Source: Flaviaestuariibacter flavus (GTDB taxonomy: Bacteria > Bacteroidota > Bacteroidia > Chitinophagales > Chitinophagaceae). From it: a stretch of 64,000 nucleotides of DNA. Positions 9,519-17,556 of the stretch are shown here, piece after piece. The notes beneath the pieces were generated by a model, which searched no databases, had not been told where the DNA came from, and worked only from the letters and a program-made list of their open reading frames with translations. The stretch is taken from contig NZ_SJZI01000002.1 in assembly GCF_004337505.1 (NCBI RefSeq), forward strand, positions 228,379 to 292,378. Direction: 5' to 3'. The position numbers and the translations under genes were made by a program. Position 1 is the first letter of the stretch, and the number at the start of each line of letters is the position of its first letter.

Positions 9519-12458
9519 TTAATTGCCGGCATCAATCAGTACTTCGTCGATAAACAGGTGTGAAGGATTACCCGCGCTGGGGTGGCCCGCGGGTAGCTTT
9601 CCGCCATTCACCGCCCTGACACGGATATAGCGCGCCCTTGTGTTAACGGTGAGGCCCAGCACCTGCACCTGCTGCCCCATCGAATCGATTCCCACCTTGT
9701 TGATAACCCGCCCGATCTTGGTGAAGCTGACGCCATCTTCGCTCCCCCAGAAGATCACTTCTTTGGGATACACGATCCAGGGACTGACATCCTGGAGCAC
9801 GTGCACGCCCAGTGATCGTACCGGCCGGACTGATTTGAGATCTACCACCGCCTCGAAGTCCGTGTTGAAATAGCTCTGCCAGTCGCCGGCGCGCCAGTTA
9901 GCACCGCCGGTAATGCTGTCTACGAGCATATCCGGGCCGCCACCCGTATAAAGCGGGTGCACGGTGCTTTGAACGGTGATACTACGGTCGGAGGGGATGC
10001 GGAAGAAATCCTGCGTGAGCACGCGGTTCTGCTTTTCGTCGTATGTAGTGATGATCTGCACCGTTGCGCTTTGCTTCAGTGTGAATGGGCCCGAATAAAC
10101 ACGGCCTGCGGATGCCGGCTTTCCTTTCTCCTGCACGGTGTAAAAGATCCGCTGCTGTGCGTCCATGCCGGTCAGGCGCACCTGGATGCTGTCGCGGAAT
10201 TTATTGCTCTCGTTGGCCACGAAAGGCACGGGCGTAACAATGGGGTCAAGAATCTGCGACAGGGGGCGTTCGTGGAGCGCCGCGCCCCAGAGCTTCGCGG
10301 GGAGCTGTTCGGGCATATTAAAACGAAGCTCACCACCCGCCGCGATCTGCTCGTGGGCAATCAGGGTGCGGGGAAGCGGGCTGCCGTTCCACGAAGCCGT
10401 CGCGCTTTTCCATAGTCCCGCTTTGGCACGCGCAGCTATTACACGAAAGGTCTTGCCGTTCTCCAACTTCAGAGTAGCTGCATCGAACAGCGGGGTGCCG
10501 AGGATGTATTCGCCGCTGCCCGGGCATACAGGGTAGAAGCCAAGCGCGCTCAATATATACCAGGCGCTCATCTGCCCGCAGTCCTCGTTGCCGATCAGGC
10601 CGTCGGGCGCGTTCCTGTAAAATTCCGTACAAATACGGTGTACCAGGTCCTGCGTCTTGTCCCAGCGGCCGGCGTAATTATACAGGTAAGCCATATGATG
10701 GCTCGGCTCATTGCCCTGCGCATACTGACCGATAAGCCCGGTGACATCGGGTTGCTCGCGGCCGGTTGTAACCGGTGCGGTGGTAAACAGTTCATCGAGC
10801 TTCTTCTCGAAAGGTGCGGCTCCACCGTGAAGCGCCATAAGGCCCTGCACATCCTGCGGCGCCGCGAAGCTGTAGTGCCAGGAATTTCCTTCGGTAAAAA
10901 AGTTATTGATCTCCCGCGGGTCGAACGGCGAGTGCCAGCGTGCCTGCAGCTTGCCGCGCATCAGGTGGGTTTGCGGGTCGAACAGGTTTTTGAAGTTCTG
11001 TGCACGGCGGATGTAGCGGCGGTATACGGAATCATTCCCGTTCCACCGGGCAAACTGCGCGATGCACCAGTCGTCGTATGCATATTCGAGCGTCTTCGAC
11101 ACCGACTCGTGTTCCTGGTTGTTGGCGATATAGCCCTGGCGTCGGTAAAAATCGAGCCCGAAGCGATCGCTCTCGGCATAGCTGCGCATCGCTTCCAGCG
11201 CCAGCTGCGCGTCGAAGCCCCGGATGCCTTTTTGCCAGGCGTCAACGATCACCGGCACCGAGTGGTAGCCGATCATGCAAAAGGTCTCATTGCCCGAAAG
11301 CTCCCACACCGGCAGCATCCCGCCTTCCTTGTATTGATGCAGGAAGGTATTGATCCAGTCTGCAGTTCGTTTCGGCTCGAGGATAGTCATCAACGGGTGG
11401 TAGGCGCGGTAGGTATCCCAGAGTGAGAACACGCTGTGGTTGGTAAAGCCCTCCGCGCGGTGTACCTGTCCGTCGGTGCCGCGGTATTGCCCGTCCACGT
11501 CCTGCCAGGTGTTGGGCACCAGGTAGGTGTGATAAAGCGCCGTGTAAAAGGTCACCTGCTGGTCGCGGGTGCCGCCGGTGATATCGATCTTGCCCAGGCT
11601 GCGGTTCCAGGAAGCTCTCGCTTCGCTGTGCACCTGGGCGAATGATTTGGCGCCGATCTCCGCATCGAGGTTGGCCTTCGCGCCTTCCATGCTCACACCC
11701 GAAATGCCCACGCGGCAACGAAGCTGGCGGTCGGCACCGAGTTCGAATACCAGGCCTGCCTTCGCGTCCTTTCCTTCTACGAGGCCGCCCATTTTGTTGG
11801 GGAAGCCATCGTGATATTCACTGCTGTTCGACCCGAACGGGCGGTCGAAGCGGATATAAAAGTAAAAATGCTGGTCCTTGGCCCAGGATTTACTGCGCCG
11901 GTAACCGCGCACCGTCCGGCTGTCTACCACCTCCAGGCGCGCATCCAGCACCTCGTCGCGGTGCTGCAGGTCGATAAGCAGCGAACCGGTTTTGGTGCCC
12001 GAGGGGAAAGTGTATTGGTGCATCCCGGCGCGTGTTGTTGTGGTCAGCTGCGCTTTGATATTCCCCTTTTTCAGGAACACTTCGTAATACCCCGGTGACG
12101 CCACCTCCGACTTATGCGAAAACGGACTGCGGTATTCGGTGTTCTTCCATTTCGTCGGGCCGGTGAAGGGCATCAGCAGCAGGTCGCAGTAGTCCGGAAT
12201 CCCGGTACCACTGAGATGGGTATGCGAAAATCCATAGATCACCGAGTCGCTGTAATGGTAGCCGCTGGAGCCATCCCAGTCGTCCATCCGGGTGTCCGGG
12301 CTCAGTTGCATCATACCGAACGGAACCGAGGCGCCGGGATAGGTATGGCCATGGCCGCCGGTGCCGATGAAAGGATTGACCAAACGGGTGTAATCTTTTT
12401 GTGCAAGAAGGCTTGCCGGGAAGGCAAGTGCAAGGACCAGGAGGCGCAACTGTTTCAT
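9519..12458 (-). CDS. Secreted GH92 alpha-mannosidase with C-terminal carbohydrate-binding modules
   Basis: 979 residues with a signal peptide (MKQLRLLVLALAFPASLLAQ). The mature start, YTRLVNPFIGTGGHGHTYPG, and later GNEPSHHMAYLYNYAG and NEDCGQMSAWYILSALGFYP are GH92 hallmarks. The family comprises Ca-dependent exo-alpha-mannosidases, often acting on N-glycan high-mannose arms. After ~720 there is a chitobiase-C-terminal-like beta domain, then from ~850 an F5/8-type C (discoidin-like) domain ending ARYIRVRAVNGGK...HLFIDEVLID. The same C-terminal arrangement occurs in the GH20 at 17557. The gene follows glycosylasparaginase and cutC on the same strand but has its own candidate promoter (12496-12503). 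Linkage specificity cannot be read from the sequence. Confidence 0.94.
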   Translation of the reverse strand: MKQLRLLVLALAFPASLLAQKDYTRLVNPFIGTGGHGHTYPGASVPFGMMQLSPDTRMDDWDGSSGYHYSDSVIYGFSHTHLSGTGIPDYCDLLLMPFTGPTKWKNTEYRSPFSHKSEVASPGYYEVFLKKGNIKAQLTTTTRAGMHQYTFPSGTKTGSLLIDLQHRDEVLDARLEVVDSRTVRGYRRSKSWAKDQHFYFYIRFDRPFGSNSSEYHDGFPNKMGGLVEGKDAKAGLVFELGADRQLRCRVGISGVSMEGAKANLDAEIGAKSFAQVHSEARASWNRSLGKIDITGGTRDQQVTFYTALYHTYLVPNTWQDVDGQYRGTDGQVHRAEGFTNHSVFSLWDTYRAYHPLMTILEPKRTADWINTFLHQYKEGGMLPVWELSGNETFCMIGYHSVPVIVDAWQKGIRGFDAQLALEAMRSYAESDRFGLDFYRRQGYIANNQEHESVSKTLEYAYDDWCIAQFARWNGNDSVYRRYIRRAQNFKNLFDPQTHLMRGKLQARWHSPFDPREINNFFTEGNSWHYSFAAPQDVQGLMALHGGAAPFEKKLDELFTTAPVTTGREQPDVTGLIGQYAQGNEPSHHMAYLYNYAGRWDKTQDLVHRICTEFYRNAPDGLIGNEDCGQMSAWYILSALGFYPVCPGSGEYILGTPLFDAATLKLENGKTFRVIAARAKAGLWKSATASWNGSPLPRTLIAHEQIAAGGELRFNMPEQLPAKLWGAALHERPLSQILDPIVTPVPFVANESNKFRDSIQVRLTGMDAQQRIFYTVQEKGKPASAGRVYSGPFTLKQSATVQIITTYDEKQNRVLTQDFFRIPSDRSITVQSTVHPLYTGGGPDMLVDSITGGANWRAGDWQSYFNTDFEAVVDLKSVRPVRSLGVHVLQDVSPWIVYPKEVIFWGSEDGVSFTKIGRVINKVGIDSMGQQVQVLGLTVNTRARYIRVRAVNGGKLPAGHPSAGNPSHLFIDEVLIDAGN

Positions 12459-12495
12459 GGTGATCGGGGCTGGCAGGCGACTTTGCCTGTTGCTC

Positions 12496-12503
12496 CAAAG
12501 ATA
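12496..12503 (-). promoter_or_regulatory. Candidate -7 box TATCTTTG for the GH92 gene
   Basis: On the minus strand this is a perfect TAnnTTTG box followed by G. It lies 38 nt upstream of the GH92 start and partly before the cutC stop (12516). No clear TTTG lies 19 nt further upstream. Confidence 0.45.
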
Positions 12504-12515
12504 GGCGCCGCTCCT

Positions 12516-13241
12516 CTATTCTTCGAGCGCGGCACGGAGGGCACGCACCGCATCCGGGTCGATGGCATCGAGCTGGAAATCGCCGGCGCCGAAGGATGGG
12601 TGGCGGAACTGCATCGGGCTTTCGCGGCGGCTCCGCAGCGACGAATGAAATTCTTCCGCGCCGGTAGCTTTTTGTAGCTCCTTCACATTGTCGGCACGCA
12701 CCCCGCTCCCCGGCATGATGATGATGCGGTGGTCGGCCTGCTCCACAAGCTGGCGGAGCACGGCGCTGCCTTCGGGAGCCGTCGGTTTCTGACCGGAGGT
12801 AAGGATGCGCTGCACACCCGCTTCCACCAACTGTTCCAGCATTTCAAAAGGGTCAGCGCAGCGGTCAAAGGCGCGGTGAAAGGTCACCTCCATCGGGTAG
12901 GCAGCCTTCACGAGGCGCGCCAGCTTACGGCGCGGCAGTGTACCGTCTTTTTTGAGGAGGCCCAATACAACGCCGTCACAACCTACGCTGCGTGCATACC
13001 GGACATCGTCCAGCATCACCTCCAGTTCTTCGTCGCTGTAATGGAAGTCGCCACCACGGGGCCGGATGATCGGGAACAGTGCTACTTCAAAGGATTCGCG
13101 GCAAACACGCATCATGCCGTGCGATGGGGTAATACCACCTTCCGAAAGCGCGGCGCACAGCTCAATGCGGTCGGCGCCACCGGCAACAGCGGCGGCCGTG
13201 GTGGAAAAATCAGTTGTTGCGATCTCAATGACGTAACTCAT
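12516..13241 (-). CDS. cutC: CutC family TIM-barrel protein
   Basis: 241 residues, typical length. The start MSYVIEIATTDFSTTAAAVAGGADRIELC and the motifs LSEGGITPSHGMM, IRPRGGDFHYSDEE, TFHRAFDRC, RILTSGQ and GSGV identify CutC. The family was named for copper homeostasis in E. coli, but a direct copper role has been questioned and its biochemical activity is not established. Here it sits between a glycosylasparaginase (76 nt upstream) and a GH92 mannosidase (57 nt downstream) on the same strand. That context points to glycan catabolism rather than metal handling (inference). No copper transporter or chaperone gene is nearby. Confidence 0.93.
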   Translation of the reverse strand: MSYVIEIATTDFSTTAAAVAGGADRIELCAALSEGGITPSHGMMRVCRESFEVALFPIIRPRGGDFHYSDEELEVMLDDVRYARSVGCDGVVLGLLKKDGTLPRRKLARLVKAAYPMEVTFHRAFDRCADPFEMLEQLVEAGVQRILTSGQKPTAPEGSAVLRQLVEQADHRIIIMPGSGVRADNVKELQKATGAEEFHSSLRSRRESPMQFRHPSFGAGDFQLDAIDPDAVRALRAALEE

Positions 13242-13317
13242 GGCGTAAGAATGTGCGGCAAGTTAATGCATTGAATTCCGCCGGTTCAACCGGTTGTGCC
13301 GGTAAATTGAGGCTGCA

Positions 13318-14337
13318 TTATTTCCCTAACAGGTGCTTTGCTTCGAAAGTGCGCACACCGTTACCGGACTGCACCGCAACGGTAAATCCTTTCTGAAGCG
13401 CATAGGCACCGATTACGCCCTTCTTGTTAATGGCCACAAAGCCTACCTGCAAGTCTTTCAGCTTGTCGCCACGCTGCCGCAGCATGCGTTCCAGCGTTTT
13501 CTTGCAGGCGTTTTCTGGAGCGTGCCCCTGGCGCATCAACTCTACCACAGTGTGCGAGCCGACGGCGCGCACTACCTCCTCACCAACACCCGAAGAGGTT
13601 GCAGCGCCGACTTCATTGTCGACAAACAGACCGGCGCCAATGATGGGACTGTCGCCCACCCGGCCACGCATTTTAAAGGCCATGCCCGAGGTGGTGCAGG
13701 CGCCGCCGAGGTTGCCGGCGCCGTCGAGCGCCAGCATACCAATGGTGTCGTGGTTGTGTTGTTGCCCGTTGCCGTCCTTGACGCCCTGCTGCTGAAGCAG
13801 CTTCGGGATGGTCATGGGATCGTACTGCGCCTTTTGCAGCCAGTTCTTCCAGGCTTTCTCGGCTTCGGGTGTTAGGAGGTTTTCAATCCTGAAGCCGTTG
13901 GCAAGCGCAAACTGCAGGGCGCCCTCTCCTGCCAGCTGCACGTGCGGCGTCTTTTCCATCACGAGGCGCGCTACCTTGATCGGGTGCATGATGCCTTCGA
14001 GGAACATCACCGAGCCGATATTGCCCTGCTCGTCCATGATGCAGGCGTCGAGCGTCACCTTGCCGTCCCTGTCAGGAAGTCCGCCATAACCGACACTTTG
14101 GTCACGCGGGTCCGCTTCTGGAACCTGCACGCCCTCCTCCACCGCGTCTACGGCACGGCCTCCTTTTTCAAGCACCTTCCAGGCCGCGGCATTGGCAGCC
14201 ACGTTCGGCGCCCAGGTAGAGACCACCAGCGGCTTTTCGGCTGGGCCGGAGCCGTTTGCAAGCCCTTCCGCAGGGCGCAACAACAAGGCCAGCGATGACA
14301 GGGAGGACAACTGCAGGAAACGGCGGCGGTGGAGCAT
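13318..14337 (-). CDS. N4-(beta-N-acetylglucosaminyl)-L-asparaginase (glycosylasparaginase)
   Basis: 339 residues from MLHRRRFLQLSSLSSLALLL. A longer frame opens at 14406, but the short one begins exactly at a signal with twin arginines, which may be Tat-type or Sec. This Ntn-hydrolase cleaves the GlcNAc-Asn bond left after N-glycan trimming. The self-processing site is visible: NHDTIG with Thr198 as the new N-terminal nucleophile after autocleavage. The partner regions GGACTTSGMAFKMRGRVGDS and GAGLFVDNEVGAATSSGVGE follow. Length and motifs fit the intact two-subunit precursor. It is first in a same-strand set with cutC and the GH92, and a GH20 hexosaminidase is 3 kb away, so an N-glycan degradation role is well supported by context. 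Confidence 0.94.
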   Translation of the reverse strand: MLHRRRFLQLSSLSSLALLLRPAEGLANGSGPAEKPLVVSTWAPNVAANAAAWKVLEKGGRAVDAVEEGVQVPEADPRDQSVGYGGLPDRDGKVTLDACIMDEQGNIGSVMFLEGIMHPIKVARLVMEKTPHVQLAGEGALQFALANGFRIENLLTPEAEKAWKNWLQKAQYDPMTIPKLLQQQGVKDGNGQQHNHDTIGMLALDGAGNLGGACTTSGMAFKMRGRVGDSPIIGAGLFVDNEVGAATSSGVGEEVVRAVGSHTVVELMRQGHAPENACKKTLERMLRQRGDKLKDLQVGFVAINKKGVIGAYALQKGFTVAVQSGNGVRTFEAKHLLGK

Positions 14338-14352
14338 GCGTTTTGTTTGCGC

Positions 14353-14360
14353 TAAAGTTA
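14353..14360 (-). promoter_or_regulatory. Candidate -7 box TAACTTTA for the glycosylasparaginase gene
   Basis: TAACTTTA on the minus strand departs from TAnnTTTG only at the last base. It lies 16 nt upstream of the ATG at 14337, which supports the shorter start. Confidence 0.4.
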
Positions 14361-14410
14361 AAGGCCTTTGGTCCACTGCCATATTTGCAGCTGAAATAAG
14401 CGGCATTTAT

Positions 14411-14441
14411 TTTGATGTTTAAACATTGAATTGTAAATTTG
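14411..14441 (+). promoter_or_regulatory. Full Bacteroidota-type promoter TTTG-N19-TAAATTTG
   Basis: TTTG at 14411-14414, then exactly 19 nt, then TAAATTTG at 14434-14441 match the Bacteroidota primary-sigma consensus. The reductase ATG follows only 4 nt later (14446), so the predicted transcription start falls at or next to the ATG and the mRNA would be leaderless. Confidence 0.7.
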
Positions 14442-14445
14442 AACT

Positions 14446-15015
14446 ATGAAAATTGAGATCGTTTCGGGTAGCCCCCGCCATAATAGTGTATCGCATCGCG
14501 TCGCTCTGCACCTGCAGCGACAGCTCCAGGAAAGCACCGGCCACGAGGTGGGCGTTATTGCGCTCAAGGATAATATTTTCCCGCCCCTGCAGGCGGTGAT
14601 CACGGGCCCCGATGCGGCTCCGGCTGAGCTGCGCGAGGTAGCGGCACGGATGTTCGCGGCCGATGCCTATATCATTGTGACGCCGGAGTACAACGGCTCC
14701 TACTCTCCTGCCATGCAGAATCTGTTCGATCACTTTCCGAAGCAGCACCACAAGCCCTTCGGTCTGGTGACGGCCTCTCCCGGCGCTCTTGGCGGCATCC
14801 GCGCCGCCATGCAACTGCAGCAATTCGTAATGGCGCTTTTCGGTATCCCTTCCCCCTATATGCTGGTGACGCCGCAGGTAGACAAGAAGTTTGACGCGGA
14901 GGGTAACCTGACCGACCCGTCGTTTGAGAAAAGCGTCAAAACGTTTGTCTATGAGTTTCTCTGGCTGGCTGAAAAAGTGGTCGAAGAAAAAGTAACGGCC
15001 GCCCAGGGAGTGTAG
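14446..15015 (+). CDS. NADPH-dependent FMN reductase family flavoprotein
   Basis: 189 residues, full length for the SsuE/ChrR-like flavodoxin fold. The FMN phosphate loop is SGSPRHNSVSHRVA (~7-20), and TPEYNGSYSPAMQNLFDHF (~83-101) is the second flavin-binding signature. SPGALGGIRAAMQLQ completes the pattern. Enzymes of this type reduce quinones, azo dyes or chromate, or supply FMNH2 with NAD(P)H. The true substrate cannot be told. It is cytoplasmic, with no signal. Three pirins follow on the same strand; a joint role in redox handling of quinones or flavonoids is inference. Confidence 0.9.
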   Translation: MKIEIVSGSPRHNSVSHRVALHLQRQLQESTGHEVGVIALKDNIFPPLQAVITGPDAAPAELREVAARMFAADAYIIVTPEYNGSYSPAMQNLFDHFPKQHHKPFGLVTASPGALGGIRAAMQLQQFVMALFGIPSPYMLVTPQVDKKFDAEGNLTDPSFEKSVKTFVYEFLWLAEKVVEEKVTAAQGV

Positions 15016-15071
15016 TAAAGGTCCTGATGCTGCCGTGTTGTTATGTACGTGAAGACGTTCAGATGAATTAT

Positions 15072-15103
15072 TTAACCAATTGACCAATTTACAAATACAC
15101 ATA
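15072..15103. repeat. 8-nt degenerate tandem array, consensus TTNACCAA
   Basis: Four consecutive 8-nt units with consensus TTNACCAA, decaying toward the 3' end, fill the space just before the first pirin ATG (15106). No other function for this 90-nt gap is visible. Confidence 0.6.
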
Positions 15104-15105
15104 CG

Positions 15106-15819
15106 ATGAATTCAGTACTTCATAAAGCCGCTACGCGTGGTCATGCAAGCCATGGCTGGCTCGACTCCTGGCATACCTTTTCTTTTGCCGGTTACCACGA
15201 TCCGGCGCGCGTTCATTTCGGTGCCCTTCGTGTGCTCAACGATGACAGCGTAGCGCCTTCGATGGGCTTCGGCAAGCACCCGCACGATAATATGGAGATC
15301 ATCTCCATCCCGCTCGAGGGCGACCTGGAGCACGGCGACAATATGGGCAACACTACCGTCATTCGCCAGGGTGATGTGCAGATCATGAGCGCCGGCACGG
15401 GCGTTGTCCATTCTGAAAAGAACGCCAACAGCGACCGCCCGGTTAAGTTCCTGCAGATCTGGGTATTCCCGAAGGAACGCAACGTAAAGCCGCGCTACGA
15501 CCAGAAGTCGTTCCCGGTTGAAAGCCGCCGCAACTCGCTGCAAACCGTCGTTTCACCGGTAGGTTCCGGCGACGAAGGCGTACAGATCCACCAGGATGCC
15601 TGGTTCAGTCTTGGCCAGCTCGACAAAGGAAACACACTCGAGTACACACTGCATAACCCGAAGAACGGCGTGTATGCCTTCGTGCTCGAAGGAGATGTGT
15701 TTCTGAACGAAGTGCTGCTCAACCGCCGCGACGGCCTTGGGGTAAGCGATGTCGATAAATTCACACTGCGCGCCGACAGTTCGGCTGAAATACTCCTCAT
15801 GGAAGTACCGATGGCCTGA
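15106..15819 (+). CDS. Pirin family bicupin protein (first of three)
   Basis: 237 residues, like the bacterial YhhW subgroup. The metal ligands of the N-terminal cupin are present: GFGKHPHDNMEI supplies the His-x-His pair and TGVVHSEKN supplies the third His and the Glu. Some pirins have quercetin 2,3-dioxygenase activity and others act as redox-sensitive Fe binders; the role here is unknown. It begins MNSVLHKAATRGHASHGWLDSWHTF, the usual substrate-pocket N-terminus. It is more like the third copy (16816) than the second (15917), so at least two rounds of origin are likely. The gap to the next gene is 97 nt. Confidence 0.93.
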   Translation: MNSVLHKAATRGHASHGWLDSWHTFSFAGYHDPARVHFGALRVLNDDSVAPSMGFGKHPHDNMEIISIPLEGDLEHGDNMGNTTVIRQGDVQIMSAGTGVVHSEKNANSDRPVKFLQIWVFPKERNVKPRYDQKSFPVESRRNSLQTVVSPVGSGDEGVQIHQDAWFSLGQLDKGNTLEYTLHNPKNGVYAFVLEGDVFLNEVLLNRRDGLGVSDVDKFTLRADSSAEILLMEVPMA

Positions 15820-15916
15820 TGAAAGGCAAACATCCATTTAGCTTCTTTGGAAAATAAAAGCGTCGCCGGTTTCGGTTGCAGATGGCCGCAAGCCCGCGCT
15901 TTCTAAAAAGGAAACC

Positions 15917-16774
15917 ATGAAACAAAGAACCGTAACGCGTCATACCGACCTGGTGCATATGAATGTGGGACCAACCTTTCGCGTTAAGCAGCCGCTTCCG
16001 TCGGACACCCTGCAACAGGTAAGCCCTTTTATCCTGCTGCATCATGCCGGGCCGCAGGTGCATGCGCCGGGCGGGGTATCGCCCCGGCTGAGCCCGCACC
16101 CCCACCGCGGCTTCGAGCCGGTGACCTTCCTGTTCAGCGGCAAGCTGCATCATAAAGACAGCACCGGCGCAGAAGGCTTTCTCGAAGGTGGCGATGTACA
16201 ATGGATGACGGCGGGCAGCGGCATCATTCACAGTGAAGGACCCTCGGCGGAGTTTGCCCGTGAAGGCGGACGCATGGAACTGGTGCAGCTGTGGGTAAAC
16301 CTGCCGCGGGCGCATAAAATGACACCTCCGAAATACCAGGATATCAAGGGCGCCGGCATACCGGAAATCGCCAAAGACGGATTCCGCGTGCGTGTCGTAG
16401 CGGGCGCATTCGACGGCCGGCAGGGACCCGCTGGCACCTTTAGTCCCATCACCGCCCTTATGGTTTATTATGATGCGCAAGGGCAGCTCGATGTACCGGT
16501 TCCGGAAGGCTGGAACGCGCTGGTGTACGTTCTTTCGGGCGCACTGACTGCCGGCGAAACGGTTTTGGAAGCCGGCAACCTCGGCGTGTTTGAAAAAGAT
16601 GGCGATGGCATTGTGCTCGAAGCAGCGGAGCCGGGCTACGCGCTGTTCCTTGCAGGCGAGCCGATCGCCGAGCCGGTGGTTTCTTACGGTCCCTTTGTGA
16701 TGAATTACCCGGGCGAGATCAAGCAGGCCATTCTGGATTATGAAGAGGGCCGTATGGGCGTGCTTGAAAGCTGA
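15917..16774 (+). CDS. Pirin family bicupin protein (second of three, longer type)
   Basis: 285 residues, close to the length of classical pirin. LSPHPHRGFEPVTF gives the His-x-His ligands, and MTAGSGIIHSEGPS gives His and Glu. The C-terminal cupin (~165-265) includes FSPITALMVYYDAQG and an EVGNLGVF-like strand. It is a different subfamily from the flanking 237-residue copies. ATG 15917 follows a short AT-rich spacer. Cytoplasmic; substrate not known. Confidence 0.92.
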   Translation: MKQRTVTRHTDLVHMNVGPTFRVKQPLPSDTLQQVSPFILLHHAGPQVHAPGGVSPRLSPHPHRGFEPVTFLFSGKLHHKDSTGAEGFLEGGDVQWMTAGSGIIHSEGPSAEFAREGGRMELVQLWVNLPRAHKMTPPKYQDIKGAGIPEIAKDGFRVRVVAGAFDGRQGPAGTFSPITALMVYYDAQGQLDVPVPEGWNALVYVLSGALTAGETVLEAGNLGVFEKDGDGIVLEAAEPGYALFLAGEPIAEPVVSYGPFVMNYPGEIKQAILDYEEGRMGVLES

Positions 16775-16815
16775 TGGCTCTTAGCACTGCTATTATTGAT
16801 TGAAAATGATAAGGC

Positions 16816-17529
16816 ATGAACTTCCAACATTTCCCGTCCTCCGGCCGCGGTCTCAAAGACATCGGCTGGCTGCAGAGTAATTTCTTTTTCAGCTTCAGCG
16901 AATACCGCAACCCGATGCGCTCGGCCTTCGGCACTCTTCTGGCATTCAACGATGATTTCGTGGCTGCCGGCAAGGGCTTCGGCCTGCATCCGCATGCCAA
17001 TATGGAGATCATTTCGGTGATGCTGAACGGAAGTATGAACCATAAAGACTCGATGGGCTATACCAATGTGGTGCATGAAGACTGGGTGCAGATCATGAGC
17101 GCCGGCACCGGGCTGCGGCACGAGGAATACAATGTTGGTGATGATACCGTCAACTTTCTCCAGATCTGGATCCAGCCGAAGCTGCAGAATGTGACACCGC
17201 GCTACCAGTACCGGCATTTCCCGAGGGCAGAGCGCCGCAACCGGCTTGTGACCATCGTATCACCGGAAGAAGGAGCCGGGCACTGCTGGATCAACCAGAA
17301 TACCCGGATCAGCCTTGGGCTGTTTGATGCCGGCGGGGCGACCGAATACCGGTTCAACCCCGAAAATAAATGCCTCTTTCTTTTTGTAATGAGCGGGGCG
17401 ATCGATGTTGCGGGTCAAGCCTTGCCCGCACGCGATGCGATCGGCATCTGGGATACCGGTGAAATACGGATCACAGCAAAAGGGGAGGCTGAGTTTCTGC
17501 TCATCGAAACACCCATCAACCAGAAATAG
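16816..17529 (+). CDS. Pirin family bicupin protein (third of three)
   Basis: 237 residues, the same length and architecture as the first copy. Ligands are in GFGLHPHANMEI and TGLRHEEYN. Shared blocks with copy one include NMEIIS, VQIMSAGTG and NFLQIWI/KFLQIWV. The substrate-facing start differs (MNFQHFPSSGRGLKDIGWLQ). It lies 41 nt after copy two and 27 nt before the GH20 gene, so it could share a transcript with both. Confidence 0.93.
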   Translation: MNFQHFPSSGRGLKDIGWLQSNFFFSFSEYRNPMRSAFGTLLAFNDDFVAAGKGFGLHPHANMEIISVMLNGSMNHKDSMGYTNVVHEDWVQIMSAGTGLRHEEYNVGDDTVNFLQIWIQPKLQNVTPRYQYRHFPRAERRNRLVTIVSPEEGAGHCWINQNTRISLGLFDAGGATEYRFNPENKCLFLFVMSGAIDVAGQALPARDAIGIWDTGEIRITAKGEAEFLLIETPINQK

Positions 17530-17556
17530 CTAATTTCCCGGCACAAACCCGGGACC

